Notes under the pieces: generated by a model
Databases searched by the model: none
Told to the model about the DNA's origin: nothing
The model's input: the letters and a program-made list of their open reading frames with translations, nothing else
Made by a program: the position numbers and the translations under genes
Shown here: positions 9,298 to 18,878 of the stretch, piece after piece
Layout: each line of letters starts with the position of its first letter
Position numbering within the stretch: the stretch's first letter is position 1
From: Limisphaera sp049537155
GTDB taxonomy: Bacteria > Verrucomicrobiota > Verrucomicrobiia > Limisphaerales > Limisphaeraceae
Assembly (NCBI RefSeq): GCF_049537155.1
Contig: NZ_JBMVQZ010000012.1
Location: 62,001-126,000, forward strand
Length of the DNA: 64,000 nucleotides
Reading direction: 5' to 3'

Positions 9298-10014
9298 TCA
9301 GGTTCGGGTTGCGGGTTGGGGCCGGGGGGATCGGCGGCCACGCCGGAAGCTTTCGAGATCCAGCCGCGCCGCCACGATGGCGCGGACGACCTGTTGCTGA
9401 GCCTCGATGCTCTGGTTGGCGTCCACGACGTGGAACTGGAATTCGGTGCTCATGGCCAGGTACTGCTCGAGCAGGCGGCCTTGGAAGATGCGGAAGCTTT
9501 CGTAGAGGTCGGGCGAAAGCCGCAGGTCCATGCCGGCCTCGTAAAACTTCAGCTGCGGTCGGCCCTGAAGAATGCGCTGGAGCGACACCTCCAGGTCGGC
9601 CCTGAAAAAGAAGGTCAGGTCGGGCAGGGCAGCGAAGCTGTAGATGCCGCGGACCCAGGCGGGCGGACAGCCGCGGACCACGTCGCGGGCAAAGGCCGTG
9701 AAGATGTATCGGTCGCACAACACCAGGTAGCCCGCGCGCAGCAACGGCACCAGGTGCCGTTCGCACCGGTCCGCAAAGTCGGTGGCGTGGATGAGGCAGA
9801 AGGTGGTCGGAGTGAGGAGCTGCTGGGCCTTGCCCCGGCTGGTGGCACTTTTGACCAGCTCGGACGAGTTCCACTCGCTCAGAAACACCTTGAGATCGAG
9901 CGACTCCAGCCACCGGCGAAGCAGGTGCAGTTGGGTGGACTTGCCCGAGCCGTCAATGCCCTCGACGGCGATCAATCGTCCCGGAAACCCCAGTTGGGCG
10001 AATGTCTTCATCAT
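9298..10014 (-). CDS. Thymidylate-kinase-like protein (paralogue 2, canonical P-loop)
   Basis: A 238-residue Tmk-family protein. The P-loop GIDGSGKST is at residues 19-27, the DRY motif appears as LCDRYIFTAFARD, and IHATDFADRCE matches the same region of the neighbouring paralogue. Known Tmk enzymes convert dTMP to dTDP with ATP. Both copies carry an unusual insert (GMDL.LS.D..ESF), so they form a subfamily that may have another substrate. The frame is open to 10374, but the upstream part overlaps the divergent prepilin-like gene and lacks family similarity. ATG 10014 (followed by a second ATG) is therefore used. It is the first gene of the run tmk-like, tmk-like, ROK kinase, der. Confidence 0.82.
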   Translation of the reverse strand: MMKTFAQLGFPGRLIAVEGIDGSGKSTQLHLLRRWLESLDLKVFLSEWNSSELVKSATSRGKAQQLLTPTTFCLIHATDFADRCERHLVPLLRAGYLVLCDRYIFTAFARDVVRGCPPAWVRGIYSFAALPDLTFFFRADLEVSLQRILQGRPQLKFYEAGMDLRLSPDLYESFRIFQGRLLEQYLAMSTEFQFHVVDANQSIEAQQQVVRAIVAARLDLESFRRGRRSPRPQPATRT

Positions 10015-10382
10015 GCCGACCCGTGCCCAGCATAGGCCGCTCGGCAGGGCAATCCAAGCATGCAATCCGATCGCGTGCGGGCGAGGGCGGGGCACCTGCG
10101 GGATTGGGCCATTCAGGCGCCGGCAGGGGCGAAACATCCGTCCGTTCTGCGGCCCTCGAAGTTGTCGAGGGACGTGTCGATGATACCGCCGGGACAATCC
10201 GGGGAGGTGCCGACCTTGTGACCTGTTCGTCACCAATGCGCGCTTGCGCGGGTGGGAGGGGCCGGTTAGCGTGGTCCCGGTTGTCCATCTGCCGGGATCC
10301 TGCAGGCCGCAAAACCCGGGGCGGGAAAGTGGCGTCCGGTCCCCGGCCGAAGGATCCGGTCGTCGGACGGCCACCCAGACCT
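10015..10382. promoter_or_regulatory. Divergent intergenic region between tmk-like and prepilin-like genes
   Basis: About 370 bases that must hold the promoters for the minus-strand tmk-like/der run and for the plus-strand prepilin-like gene. No convincing -35/-10 pair could be picked out by eye, and the open frames running through it have no protein features. Confidence 0.35.
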
Positions 10383-11189
10383 ATGCCCGTGTCGCGTGGG
10401 AAAGTCGGACGGTTCGAAGGAGGGCTTCGCGCTTTCACGCTGATCGAGCTGCTGGTGGTAATCGCGATCATTGCCATCCTGGCGGCGATGCTTTTGCCTG
10501 CACTGAGCCGGGCCAAGAGCAAGGCGCGGACGATCAGTTGCCTGAACAACATGCGGCAGTGGGCGTTGGCCTTCCGCATGTACGCCGACGACAACCAGGA
10601 TCTGGTGCCGGAAGAGGGCAACACCCAGCTGCCGATCATTGATCCGCAGAATGCCGATGCGTGGTACAACGCCACGGTGGTTTACGTGCAGCAACCGCGC
10701 CTGGCGGACCTGTACATGCAAAACCCTCCGAACCCTCCTCTGCCCGGGTCGAAAAGCATCTTCTCCTGTCCCGGCGCGCCCGACCCAAGCAAAGCCGCCC
10801 ATCCCTACGCCAACCCGCCGAACTTCGCCCGGGCTTTTTTCATGTATGGTGAGAACGGCCGGTTGTGCATCAACCGCAACACCCGCGCATCCCTGGGGAT
10901 CAGCAACACGAAGTTCGGCACGATCAAGAAGCCGTCCGACACGGTCCTGGTGGCGGAAGTGGATCCCAATTCGCCTCAAAACACCGCGCCGGCACAGTCC
11001 AACGTCACCGGACAATACGCCGTGGCCCGCCACGATCTGCGGGGGAACTTTGCCATGGCCGACGGCAGCGCCCGTCTCGCGCGCACGAACGATTTTTTGC
11101 GGACGGCCGCAGAATCGAACAGCGCAGCCGAGGAATGGCGGATCGAGCGCCGGATGTACTGGTACCCCACCGAGACCACACCCAATTGA
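10383..11189 (+). CDS. Prepilin-like (type II pseudopilin) protein with H-X9-DG motif
   Basis: A 268-residue protein with an N-terminal class III signal peptide. A basic leader ends GGLRA, then FTLIELLVVIAIIAILAAMLLPAL forms the prepilin peptidase site and hydrophobic helix. The globular part has the pattern SCLNNMRQWALAFRMYADDN and, near residue 220, the motif H-DLRGNFAMA-DG, the H-X9-DG signature of the abundant pseudopilin-like families of Planctomycetes and Verrucomicrobia. These proteins are thought to be processed by a prepilin peptidase and to function at the envelope; the role is unknown. ATG 10383 is used because the frame upstream (to 10002) encodes arginine-rich text with no family match. 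Confidence 0.87.
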   Translation: MPVSRGKVGRFEGGLRAFTLIELLVVIAIIAILAAMLLPALSRAKSKARTISCLNNMRQWALAFRMYADDNQDLVPEEGNTQLPIIDPQNADAWYNATVVYVQQPRLADLYMQNPPNPPLPGSKSIFSCPGAPDPSKAAHPYANPPNFARAFFMYGENGRLCINRNTRASLGISNTKFGTIKKPSDTVLVAEVDPNSPQNTAPAQSNVTGQYAVARHDLRGNFAMADGSARLARTNDFLRTAAESNSAAEEWRIERRMYWYPTETTPN

Positions 11190-11314
11190 GCGCGACCCGG
11201 CCCGTGCGGATGGTCCTGCGCACGCCGCGGGACCGGGGGTCTTGGGGACTTGCGGGCGCAGGGGCCCGGGATCATGCTCGGCGTAGGACTGCAACCTTCC
11301 GCCGCAAAGAATTT

Positions 11315-13429
11315 ATGAAACGGATCGCGCAGCTTGCTCTCCTGGGATGCTCGGTGTTCACCGCTCACGCCACGCTGTATCTGGACGAGACCTTCGACTA
11401 TCCGGACGGCCCGCTGGTGGAGGTGTCCGCCGGGGCGTGGGTGACGCACAGCGGCACCACCGGTCAGGTGGATGTGTTGTCCGGGACCGTGCACCTGACG
11501 CAGGCGGAGAATGAAGATGTCAGCGTGGCGATCACCAACGTGCCGGGTGACGCCGTTGCCACAGGGGCGTTGTACGCGGGGTTCACCGTCCGTTTCACCG
11601 CGCTCCCATCAGGTTCGGGCACGTACTTCTGGCACTTTCGGGACACGGGGACCAACAACTTCCGTGCCCGGGTGTTCGCCACGACGAGCGGCGCCGGGAC
11701 CGGCAAATTCCGGTTCGGCCTCTCCAGTGGAGGTGGCACGCCCTCGGAGGTCATCCCCACGGATTGCGATCTGGAAACCGAGTACAAGCTGGTCGTGCGG
11801 TACGACGTCGAAAAGGCAACCTCGACGCTGTGGCTGAATCCGGCCTCGGAAGATTCCACAGTGAACCGGGCTGATGCGACGGACCAGCGGGATCCGGTTC
11901 CCATCACCCATGTCGCGCTCCGGCAGTCCTTGTCCAACGGCAACGGCATGGGTGAGTTGTACCTCGACAATTTGCAGGTCGGCACCCTCTTTACGGACGT
12001 CCACACGCCGGGCGGTCCGCCCACGGTGAGCGGGATTCCGGACCAGCACCTCGCGGCCGGAACCAGCACCGGACCGCTGGTTTTCGAGGTGGACGACGTG
12101 GAAACGCCGCCGGACCAGCTGCTGGTGACGGTGCTTTCGGACAACGAGTTTCTCGTGCCAAACGATGGGCAGCATCTGTCGTTGGAAGGATCGGGCAAGC
12201 AGCGGACACTGACGGTGACGCCCGTTCCGGGACGCGAGGGACAGGCGACCATCCAGGTCACCGTCCGGGACGCCCAGGGGGAGAGCACGGTGACGAGCTT
12301 TGTCGTGTACGTCGGGTTGCCGTCCATCACCGCGCCGGCAAACCAGGTGGCGCCCACCAACACGCCCATCGGGCCGTTGGTCTTTCAGGTGGCAGACGCC
12401 GAGACGCCCCAGCAGCTCACGGTGACGGCCTCTTCGTCCAACGAGATTCTCGTGCCGGCCGCCAACATCCTCCTCTCCGGCACGGGCACGGAGCGCACCG
12501 TCCGGGTCACTCCCAATCCGGACGTCTCCGGAACGGCCACGATCACGCTGACGGTGAGCGACGGCACCTGGAACGTGTCCACCAATTTCCTGGTCACGTT
12601 CCATCCGATGTTTGGCCTGGTGCTTGCCGACACGTTCGATTACCCCGACGGCGCGCTGGTGGAGAGCTCGGGCAGGTTTTGGAGCACCCACAGCGGAACC
12701 ACCGGCCAGGTACAGGTCCTGCAGGGCCGCGTGGAACTCGTGCGCACGCAGTCGGAGGACGTCAGTGCCGGTTTCACGAATTTCCTCCAGGCCGTGGGCA
12801 ATGGGATCGTCCTGTACACGGGGTTGAAGGTCACGTTCACCGAACCGCCCACCTCGCCCAATGGCGACTACTTCGCGCACTTCCGTGACATCGGCACGGT
12901 GAATTACCGGGCCCGTCTTTTTGCCACCACCAACGGTGCCGCGCCCGGGATGTTCCGCCTGGGCGTGGCCAACGGTTCCGTCCCCGCCAACGTGGTGCTG
13001 GAACGGGACCTGCAACCCGGCGTGCCGTACCTGGTGATTGTGCGGTACAACGTGGACACGGGGGAAACCACCCTTTGGGTGAATCCGGCCGATCCCGGCA
13101 GTCCCTCGGTCACGGCGAAAGACCCGGTTGTGCCGGTCTCACTCTATTACTTCAGCTTCCGCCAAAGCAGCGGCATCGGCACTCTCAGTGTGGACGAGGT
13201 CAAGGTCGGCACGGCCTGGGAAGACGTGTGGGAGCCGGCCGGCCCCGTGCCGGAACGATTGCGATATCGTTGGGAGGGCGGGAACCTGACGCTGATCTGG
13301 GATCAGCCCGCGCTGCGACTGCAGAAGGCCGGTTCGGTCACCGGCCCGTGGACGGACGTGACGGAGGCCACCAGCCCCTACACCGTACCCACGACGTCCG
13401 GGCCCCGATTCTATCGGCTGGCCTACTGA
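11315..13429 (+). CDS. Large secreted LamG-like / cadherin-like repeat protein
   Basis: A 704-residue exported protein. A signal peptide (MKRIAQLALLGCSVFTAHA) is followed by a concanavalin-like domain opening LYLDETFDYPDGPLVE. Two Ig/cadherin-like repeats come next (from about residues 235 and 340), each starting with a proline-rich hinge and a GPLVF element. A second copy of the first domain then opens LVLADTFDYPDGALVESS. The last about 55 residues form the verrucomicrobial C-terminal beta module, with LQKAGSVTGPWTDV and a final FYRLAY. The two LamG-like copies share SGTTGQV and FRDxGTxNxRARxFATT, so the gene contains an internal duplication. Probable role: cell-surface or extracellular carbohydrate or protein binding. 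ATG 11315 is chosen for its signal peptide. Confidence 0.8.
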   Translation: MKRIAQLALLGCSVFTAHATLYLDETFDYPDGPLVEVSAGAWVTHSGTTGQVDVLSGTVHLTQAENEDVSVAITNVPGDAVATGALYAGFTVRFTALPSGSGTYFWHFRDTGTNNFRARVFATTSGAGTGKFRFGLSSGGGTPSEVIPTDCDLETEYKLVVRYDVEKATSTLWLNPASEDSTVNRADATDQRDPVPITHVALRQSLSNGNGMGELYLDNLQVGTLFTDVHTPGGPPTVSGIPDQHLAAGTSTGPLVFEVDDVETPPDQLLVTVLSDNEFLVPNDGQHLSLEGSGKQRTLTVTPVPGREGQATIQVTVRDAQGESTVTSFVVYVGLPSITAPANQVAPTNTPIGPLVFQVADAETPQQLTVTASSSNEILVPAANILLSGTGTERTVRVTPNPDVSGTATITLTVSDGTWNVSTNFLVTFHPMFGLVLADTFDYPDGALVESSGRFWSTHSGTTGQVQVLQGRVELVRTQSEDVSAGFTNFLQAVGNGIVLYTGLKVTFTEPPTSPNGDYFAHFRDIGTVNYRARLFATTNGAAPGMFRLGVANGSVPANVVLERDLQPGVPYLVIVRYNVDTGETTLWVNPADPGSPSVTAKDPVVPVSLYYFSFRQSSGIGTLSVDEVKVGTAWEDVWEPAGPVPERLRYRWEGGNLTLIWDQPALRLQKAGSVTGPWTDVTEATSPYTVPTTSGPRFYRLAY

Positions 13430-13604
13430 GGCTGGTGTGCCCCCGGACCGCGCGTGCTGCACGGCGCCCGAGGGCGACCCGGATCGGAGCAGTGTTTCCT
13501 CTGCCGGGCCGGTAATGGCGCTCATTGGAATGTGTCGCGATCCGGAGTAGTGTGAGCCCGGCGCGTCGACGGCCGGCACGTGGGGCCGCACACGCGCGGG
13601 GGGC

Positions 13605-16019
13605 ATGGAACGACTTCGACTTCTGATTCGCGGTGTGGTGCAGGGCGTGGGGTTTCGCCCCTTCGTCCATCGCCTGGCGACGGAACTGGGTTTGAACGGT
13701 TGGGTGCGCAACACGGCCCAGGGCGTGGTGGTGGAGGTGGAAGGGCCACGCCCGGCGCTGGAGCGCTTCTTGGAACGACTGCCGGCGGAGCGTCCTCCGC
13801 ACAGCTCACTGCAGAGCGTGGAGCCGAGCTGGCTGGATCCCGCAGGATACACCCGATTCGAGATCCGGCCCAGCGATGCCGGGGGCGCACTTCGCGCGGT
13901 GGTGATGCCGGACATTGCAACCTGCGGGGACTGTCTGCGGGAGCTGTGGGACCCCCGGGACCGCCGGTATCTCTACCCATTTCTCAACTGCACGCACTGC
14001 GGTCCGCGGTACAGCATCCTGCTCGGACTGCCCTACGACCGGCCGCAGACCACCATGGCCGGGTTCGTCATGTGCGACGCGTGCCGGCACGAATACGAAG
14101 ACCCGGCCAACCGCCGGTTTCATGCCCAGCCGAATGCCTGTCCCCGCTGTGGTCCGCACCTGGAGCTGTGGTCGCCCGAGGGCACCGTGCTGGGCACCAG
14201 CCGGCCGCCCGGGGAGGAAACGGACCCCGGTGCACATGCCCGTGCCACGCGTGCACTGATCCGGCGAACCGCCGAGGCGTTGCGGTCGGGAGCCATTGTG
14301 GCCGTCAAAGGTTTGGGCGGGTTTCATCTGATGGTCCGGGCGGGGTCGGATGAGGCGGTGGCCCGGTTGCGGACACGGAAGCGGCGCGAGGCCAAGCCGT
14401 TGGCGCTGATGTTCCCGCGGTTGGAGATGGTGCGGCAGGTCTGCCACTTGTCGGCAGCCGAGGAGCGTGTGCTGACCGGGCCTGAGGCCCCGATTCTGTT
14501 GCTGGATCGGAGAAGGCATCCGGATCCGGAAGCGCCGGGGATCAGCGAACAGGTGGCGCCCGGCAATCCCACTCTGGGCGTGATGTTGCCGTACACGCCG
14601 CTGCATCATTTGCTGCTGGCGGAGCTGGGTGAGCCGGTGGTGGCCACCAGCGGCAACCTGAGCGAAGAACCGATTTGCACGGACGAACGGGAGGCGTTGC
14701 AGCGCCTGGCGGGCATCGCGGACCTGTTCCTGGTGCACAACCGGCCGATCGCACGGCACGTGGACGACTCCGTGGTCCGGGTGGTGGAGGGCCGCGAAAT
14801 GTTGCTGCGCCGGGCGCGCGGATTCGCCCCGCTGCCGCTGCCCCTGGGCGGAGGCGGGAAGGGCGCGGGACCCGCGGAGGTCGTGGTCCTGGCGGCCGGC
14901 GCGCACTTGAAGAACACGGTCGGGCTGGCAGTGGGCGGCCAGGCGTTTCTGAGCCAGCACATCGGGGATCTGGAAACCGCGGCGGCGGAGGATGCGTGGC
15001 TTCGAGTGGCGCGCGATCTGCCGGCCCTGTACGAGGCCCGGCCCTCGGTGGTGATGACGGATCTTCATCCGGACTACGGCTCCACGCGCCTGGCACGCCG
15101 TTTGTTTTTCGAGTCGGTCGGATCGCAGGTGACCGGGCAGGGGATGCCCCGCGCGCGGGCGGTGCAGCATCACGTGGCGCATGTGCTGGCCGTGATGGTG
15201 GAGAACGAGGTGCGGCCTCCGGCGCTGGGCGTGGCTTGGGACGGCACGGGACTGGGCTGGGATGGCTCGATCTGGGGAGGAGAGTTCTTCCGGGTCGAGC
15301 CCGGCCGGGTGCATCGCGTGGGCACGTTTCGGCCGTTTCGGATTCCCGGTGGCGATGCGGCGGCCCGGGAACCGCGCCGGGCAGCCCTGGGTCTGCTGCA
15401 CGAGCTGTCCCGGGAGGACCCTGCCTTGGAGCCTGTGGCACGGGGCTGGGCGGCGAGACGGTTCGCTGCGGCTGAGTGGCCGATTTTGTGGCGCATGTTG
15501 GCGGGCGGGATCCGATCGCCGTGGTGCAGCAGTGTGGGTCGGCTGTTCGATGCGGTGGCCTCGCTGGCGGGTCTGCGGGATCGGAATCGGTTCGAAGCCC
15601 AGGCCGCCATGGAGCTGGAGTTCCGCGTGAACACCGGGGCCGAATGGAACCCGTATCCGCTGCCGTTGCGGGAGCCGGCCAAGACAGGGGGGCCGTGGGT
15701 GTTGGACTGGGGCCCGACGATCCGGTCGGTACTGGCGGACGTGGAGCAGGGGACGCCCCCGGCCGGGGTGGCCACGCGGTTTCATCAGGCGCTGGTCACG
15801 GGCATCGTGAACATCGCGCGCGTGGCAGGCTGCGAATCGGTCCTGTTGGGCGGCGGCTGTTTTCAGAACCGGCATCTGCTGAGCTGGGCGGTGCGGGAGC
15901 TGCGCCGGGCGGGTTTTCGACCGTACTGGCCGCAGCGTGTGCCGCCGAATGATGGCGGCATCGCCCTGGGGCAACTGGCGGCTTATCCGCTCGGTCTGGA
16001 TGAACCCGCGCCGTTGTGA
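13605..16019 (+). CDS. hypF: Carbamoyltransferase HypF (hydrogenase maturation)
   Basis: An 804-residue protein with the full HypF architecture. An N-terminal acylphosphatase domain (GVVQGVGFRPFVHRLA) is followed by a zinc-finger region with four CxxC pairs (CGDC, CTHC, CDAC, CPRC). A YrdC-like domain then carries VKGLGGFHLMVRA, KRREAKPLALM and TSGNLSEEPI. A Kae1-like domain follows with VQHHVAHVLAVMVEN and LLGGGCFQNRHLL. HypF makes carbamoyl-adenylate and passes the carbamoyl group to HypE for the cyanide ligands of [NiFe] hydrogenase. It is complete, but no other hyp gene or hydrogenase subunit lies in the window. ATG 13605 follows a run of G; the gene converges on an aldo/keto reductase. 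Confidence 0.94.
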   Translation: MERLRLLIRGVVQGVGFRPFVHRLATELGLNGWVRNTAQGVVVEVEGPRPALERFLERLPAERPPHSSLQSVEPSWLDPAGYTRFEIRPSDAGGALRAVVMPDIATCGDCLRELWDPRDRRYLYPFLNCTHCGPRYSILLGLPYDRPQTTMAGFVMCDACRHEYEDPANRRFHAQPNACPRCGPHLELWSPEGTVLGTSRPPGEETDPGAHARATRALIRRTAEALRSGAIVAVKGLGGFHLMVRAGSDEAVARLRTRKRREAKPLALMFPRLEMVRQVCHLSAAEERVLTGPEAPILLLDRRRHPDPEAPGISEQVAPGNPTLGVMLPYTPLHHLLLAELGEPVVATSGNLSEEPICTDEREALQRLAGIADLFLVHNRPIARHVDDSVVRVVEGREMLLRRARGFAPLPLPLGGGGKGAGPAEVVVLAAGAHLKNTVGLAVGGQAFLSQHIGDLETAAAEDAWLRVARDLPALYEARPSVVMTDLHPDYGSTRLARRLFFESVGSQVTGQGMPRARAVQHHVAHVLAVMVENEVRPPALGVAWDGTGLGWDGSIWGGEFFRVEPGRVHRVGTFRPFRIPGGDAAAREPRRAALGLLHELSREDPALEPVARGWAARRFAAAEWPILWRMLAGGIRSPWCSSVGRLFDAVASLAGLRDRNRFEAQAAMELEFRVNTGAEWNPYPLPLREPAKTGGPWVLDWGPTIRSVLADVEQGTPPAGVATRFHQALVTGIVNIARVAGCESVLLGGGCFQNRHLLSWAVRELRRAGFRPYWPQRVPPNDGGIALGQLAAYPLGLDEPAPL

Positions 16020-16081
16020 AGGCCGTGGGGCAATGAAGGGGGAGCGCTCGGCGTACGTGGAGTGCTCGGTGCGCCCGTCAT

Positions 16082-17026
16082 TCAGGGCAGAGGTTCTCCT
16101 CGAGCGGCGACCAGCAGCCGGTACCACTCGTCACGTGTCAGACGGATCTCGGTGGCGCGTGTGGCCTCCCGGATGCGGTCAGGTTTGGTGGATCCGACGA
16201 CGGGCACGATGCCAGCGGGGTGTCGGAGAAGCCAGGCCAACGCGATGACACCACGGGTGGTTTCATACTGGCGGGCCAGGCTGTCCAGCTCATCCAACAC
16301 GGTGTGCGGCTGGTACTGCTGTTGCCAGCGCAGGAGTCGCGAAGCACCATCGGCCAGCAGACCTCCGGCCAGCGGGCTCCATGCCTGGGGCGTGATGTGT
16401 TCGATCAGGCATTGGTCCAGGGTGCCATCGGTCAGGGCGTCCTGTCGCAGCAGGCTGATTTCGACCTGGTGGACGATGAAGGGCATGGGACAGGCGCACT
16501 GCAATGCGGTGACCAGGGTGGGACGACAGTTGCTCAGGCCGAACCACCGGACCTTGCCGTCCTGTTGGAGTCGGGAAAACGCCTCGGCCACCTCGGCCGG
16601 GTCGGCGAGGTAATCGGGCCGGTGCAACAGCAGCAGATCAATCGTCTCGATGCCGAGCCGTTTGAGGGAGCCTTCGACGGATCGGAGGATGTGTTCCGCG
16701 GAGAAATCGTATCTCTGCGGCAGGCCCGGTTGAGGGGTGTGGGCAGGGCGGATGCCGCATTTGGTGGCGATGACGACGCGTTCGCGCATGCCGGGAGTTT
16801 CGCGCAGGACCTCGCCCAGCAACCGCTCGGCCTCGCCGCCGCAGTAGATGTCGGCGTTGTCGAAGAGGGTGTAACCGGCTTCGTAGGCGGTTCGGATGGC
16901 CAGCTTGCCCGCATTCCAGCTCTCCGGGCTGATTTCGCGAGGGTCCCACGTTCCGGTCACGCGCCAGCAGCCGTAGGCCAGCCGACTGCTGCGCAGGGGA
17001 CTGACACCGAGTGTGATGGTTTGCAT
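16082..17026 (-). CDS. Aldo/keto reductase (YdhF-like subgroup)
   Basis: A 314-residue NADPH-dependent oxidoreductase. The four catalytic residues are visible: Asp in LFDNADIY, Tyr in the same segment, Lys in IATKCG and His in LLLHRPD. The C-terminal cofactor-binding segment is IVPVVGSTKPDRI. These features and the opening MQTITLGVSPLRSSRLAYGCWR resemble the YdhF-type branch, which has no firmly established substrate. An upstream in-frame GTG at 17071 would add 15 residues, but ATG 17026 matches the family start better. Confidence 0.87.
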   Translation of the reverse strand: MQTITLGVSPLRSSRLAYGCWRVTGTWDPREISPESWNAGKLAIRTAYEAGYTLFDNADIYCGGEAERLLGEVLRETPGMRERVVIATKCGIRPAHTPQPGLPQRYDFSAEHILRSVEGSLKRLGIETIDLLLLHRPDYLADPAEVAEAFSRLQQDGKVRWFGLSNCRPTLVTALQCACPMPFIVHQVEISLLRQDALTDGTLDQCLIEHITPQAWSPLAGGLLADGASRLLRWQQQYQPHTVLDELDSLARQYETTRGVIALAWLLRHPAGIVPVVGSTKPDRIREATRATEIRLTRDEWYRLLVAARGEPLP

Positions 17027-17269
17027 GGTCGGGATGCCTGGTTTCGGCTGGCGCAGGATGACCGTGCGCACGGTTTTTTACAAGCCGGCAGTGGTAAACG
17101 GCGCCCCGGATGGCTTGCACCGGACCACTGTCGGCAAGCGCTTGATGGCAACCCGGGCGGCGCGACCGTTTCAGGGACACGGGTGCGGGTACGGCTGCGT
17201 GACCGGCCTTGGCCGGGTGCGGCCATGTGGCGGTGCGCGTCGAACGGCGTCGTAGTCCGGGAGACGTGA

Positions 17270-17305
17270 CGGAAAACAAGAAGCCCGGGGGTTGCGCCCC
17301 GGGCT
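17270..17305 (-). terminator. Intrinsic terminator of the Gfo/Idh/MocA gene
   Basis: A perfect 9-bp stem (AGCCCGGGG at 17282-17290, CCCCGGGCT at 17297-17305) with a 6-base loop. On the minus strand it is followed by TCTTGTTTTCC, and it lies 33 bases beyond the stop of the oxidoreductase gene at 17338. This is a good rho-independent terminator for that gene. Confidence 0.75.
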
Positions 17306-17337
17306 GGACAAATGCGGTGAGCGGACTCTTTCGTCTT

Positions 17338-18705
17338 TCAGGAGAGCTCGCACCACCCGTACGTGGGCACGGTAACGGGTTTGCCGTCCGCCGTGGTGAC
17401 CTTGCGCGTCTTTTCGTCGAAGACGCACAGGACGTTGAGTCGGTCGGAGATCTCCGCCAGCGAGACGATGGTCTGCACCCGGATGGCCAGTTCGATGCCG
17501 CAGTTGGGCTGTTTGTTCGCCCGGATGCTGTCGAACCAGTTCTTCTCGTGGGCTTCGACGCTTTCGACCGGGAAGGGCTCGCTGTTTTCGGGATCGATTT
17601 CGTCGGCGAACGGCCGTTCCGGCCGCAACTCGACGCGGTTGCCGGCCATGGTCAGTGTGCCCAAGTGGCCGCGGATCATCTCCTGTGTGCCCTGTTCATT
17701 GACCGAACTGCTGGTGATGTGCATGACCATGCCGTCCGGGAACTCGGCGATGATCTGCACGATTTCCGGCACGTCGCGGGGCGGGGTGCCCTGGGTGTTT
17801 TTGTCGGTGCCCACCGGTTTGCTGCCCACGCAGGCGACGCGCACGGGGAACTGGGGATTGCCGGTGGCCAGCAGGTAGGGATGGGCCTTGTGCGGCACCA
17901 GGTCACTGAGCAACCCGCCACAGTACGGGTAGTACTTGCGCCAGCGGAAGTAGTCGTCCGGGTCGAAAGGCTTTTTCCGGTGCACCGGGCCGAGCCAGAA
18001 CTCCCAGTCAATGTCGTCGGGAGTGGCCCAGGCTTCGATGGGATAGTTCCACTCGCCCTTGGGATTGTTGCGCATGTAACTGCCCTGAGCCATCACCACG
18101 GGGCCGATCCGGCCTTCGCGAATCCATTCGGCGGCCTTGTGCCATTTGAGGTCGGAACAACCCTGGGAGCCGACCTGCAGGATCTTGCCGGTTTTCTTGA
18201 CGGTGTCGTAGAGCTCGAACGCCTCGCCGAGGTAACGCGTCATGGGTTTCTCGACGTAGACGTGCTTGCCGGCGTTGAGGGCGTCAATGGCGCACCGGGC
18301 GTGCCAGTGATCCACTGTGGCGATGGTGACGGCGTCAATGTCCTTGCGCTCGAGTAGTTTCCGGTAATCGTGGTAGACCTCGGCATGATCGCCGATGATG
18401 GCCTTGGCCTGCGCGGCCCGGTGTTTGGAGACGTCGCAGACCGCCACTTGCACGATGTTGTTCTCGTTGGCGTGGGCTTTCTGCGTCCGGATGTGGGTCT
18501 GGCCCATGTTGCCGGTGCCGATGTACCCCACCACGATGCGGTTGTTGGCTCCGAGGACGTTGGCCGATGGGGCCTGGTTTTGGCCGTACACGGGAGTGCG
18601 CAAAAGGGGCGCTGCAGCGGCTGCGGTGGCGGCCATGGCCGTGGTCCTCAGGAATTCCCGCCGGCTGGCGGGTTTGCTGGCGAAGCTCGTTGGTTGATTC
18701 TGCAT
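17338..18705 (-). CDS. Tat-exported Gfo/Idh/MocA family oxidoreductase
   Basis: A 455-residue NAD(P)-dependent oxidoreductase of the kind greatly expanded in Planctomycetes and Verrucomicrobia. The N-terminus has a twin-arginine signal (SRREFLRTTAMAATAAAA), so the enzyme is predicted to be exported folded. A Rossmann domain follows (VGYIGTGNMGQTH), then the active-site region VEKPMTRYLGEA with the EKP motif and the C-terminal Gfo/Idh domain with GGLLSDLVPHKAHPY. Substrates in the family are sugars, inositols or glycosides; this one cannot be named. ATG 18705 is chosen because it immediately precedes the Tat signal (open frame continues to 18762). It is divergent from the hydroxyproline epimerase gene. 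Confidence 0.9.
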   Translation of the reverse strand: MQNQPTSFASKPASRREFLRTTAMAATAAAAAPLLRTPVYGQNQAPSANVLGANNRIVVGYIGTGNMGQTHIRTQKAHANENNIVQVAVCDVSKHRAAQAKAIIGDHAEVYHDYRKLLERKDIDAVTIATVDHWHARCAIDALNAGKHVYVEKPMTRYLGEAFELYDTVKKTGKILQVGSQGCSDLKWHKAAEWIREGRIGPVVMAQGSYMRNNPKGEWNYPIEAWATPDDIDWEFWLGPVHRKKPFDPDDYFRWRKYYPYCGGLLSDLVPHKAHPYLLATGNPQFPVRVACVGSKPVGTDKNTQGTPPRDVPEIVQIIAEFPDGMVMHITSSSVNEQGTQEMIRGHLGTLTMAGNRVELRPERPFADEIDPENSEPFPVESVEAHEKNWFDSIRANKQPNCGIELAIRVQTIVSLAEISDRLNVLCVFDEKTRKVTTADGKPVTVPTYGWCELS

Positions 18706-18878
18706 AGGATCCACTTTCGGTTCGTTTCTTTGTTGGACGCAAACTAATGGAGATTGCTTCACGGATCAACGGCGCATTGGGACCAGGGCCGCAACCATGA
18801 GAACGGACGCGTGAGACAGGGCGTCCGGTGTCTTGCCGCGGGCGGGGCATCGGGCCTACCCTTGATCGGCAGAGAACC

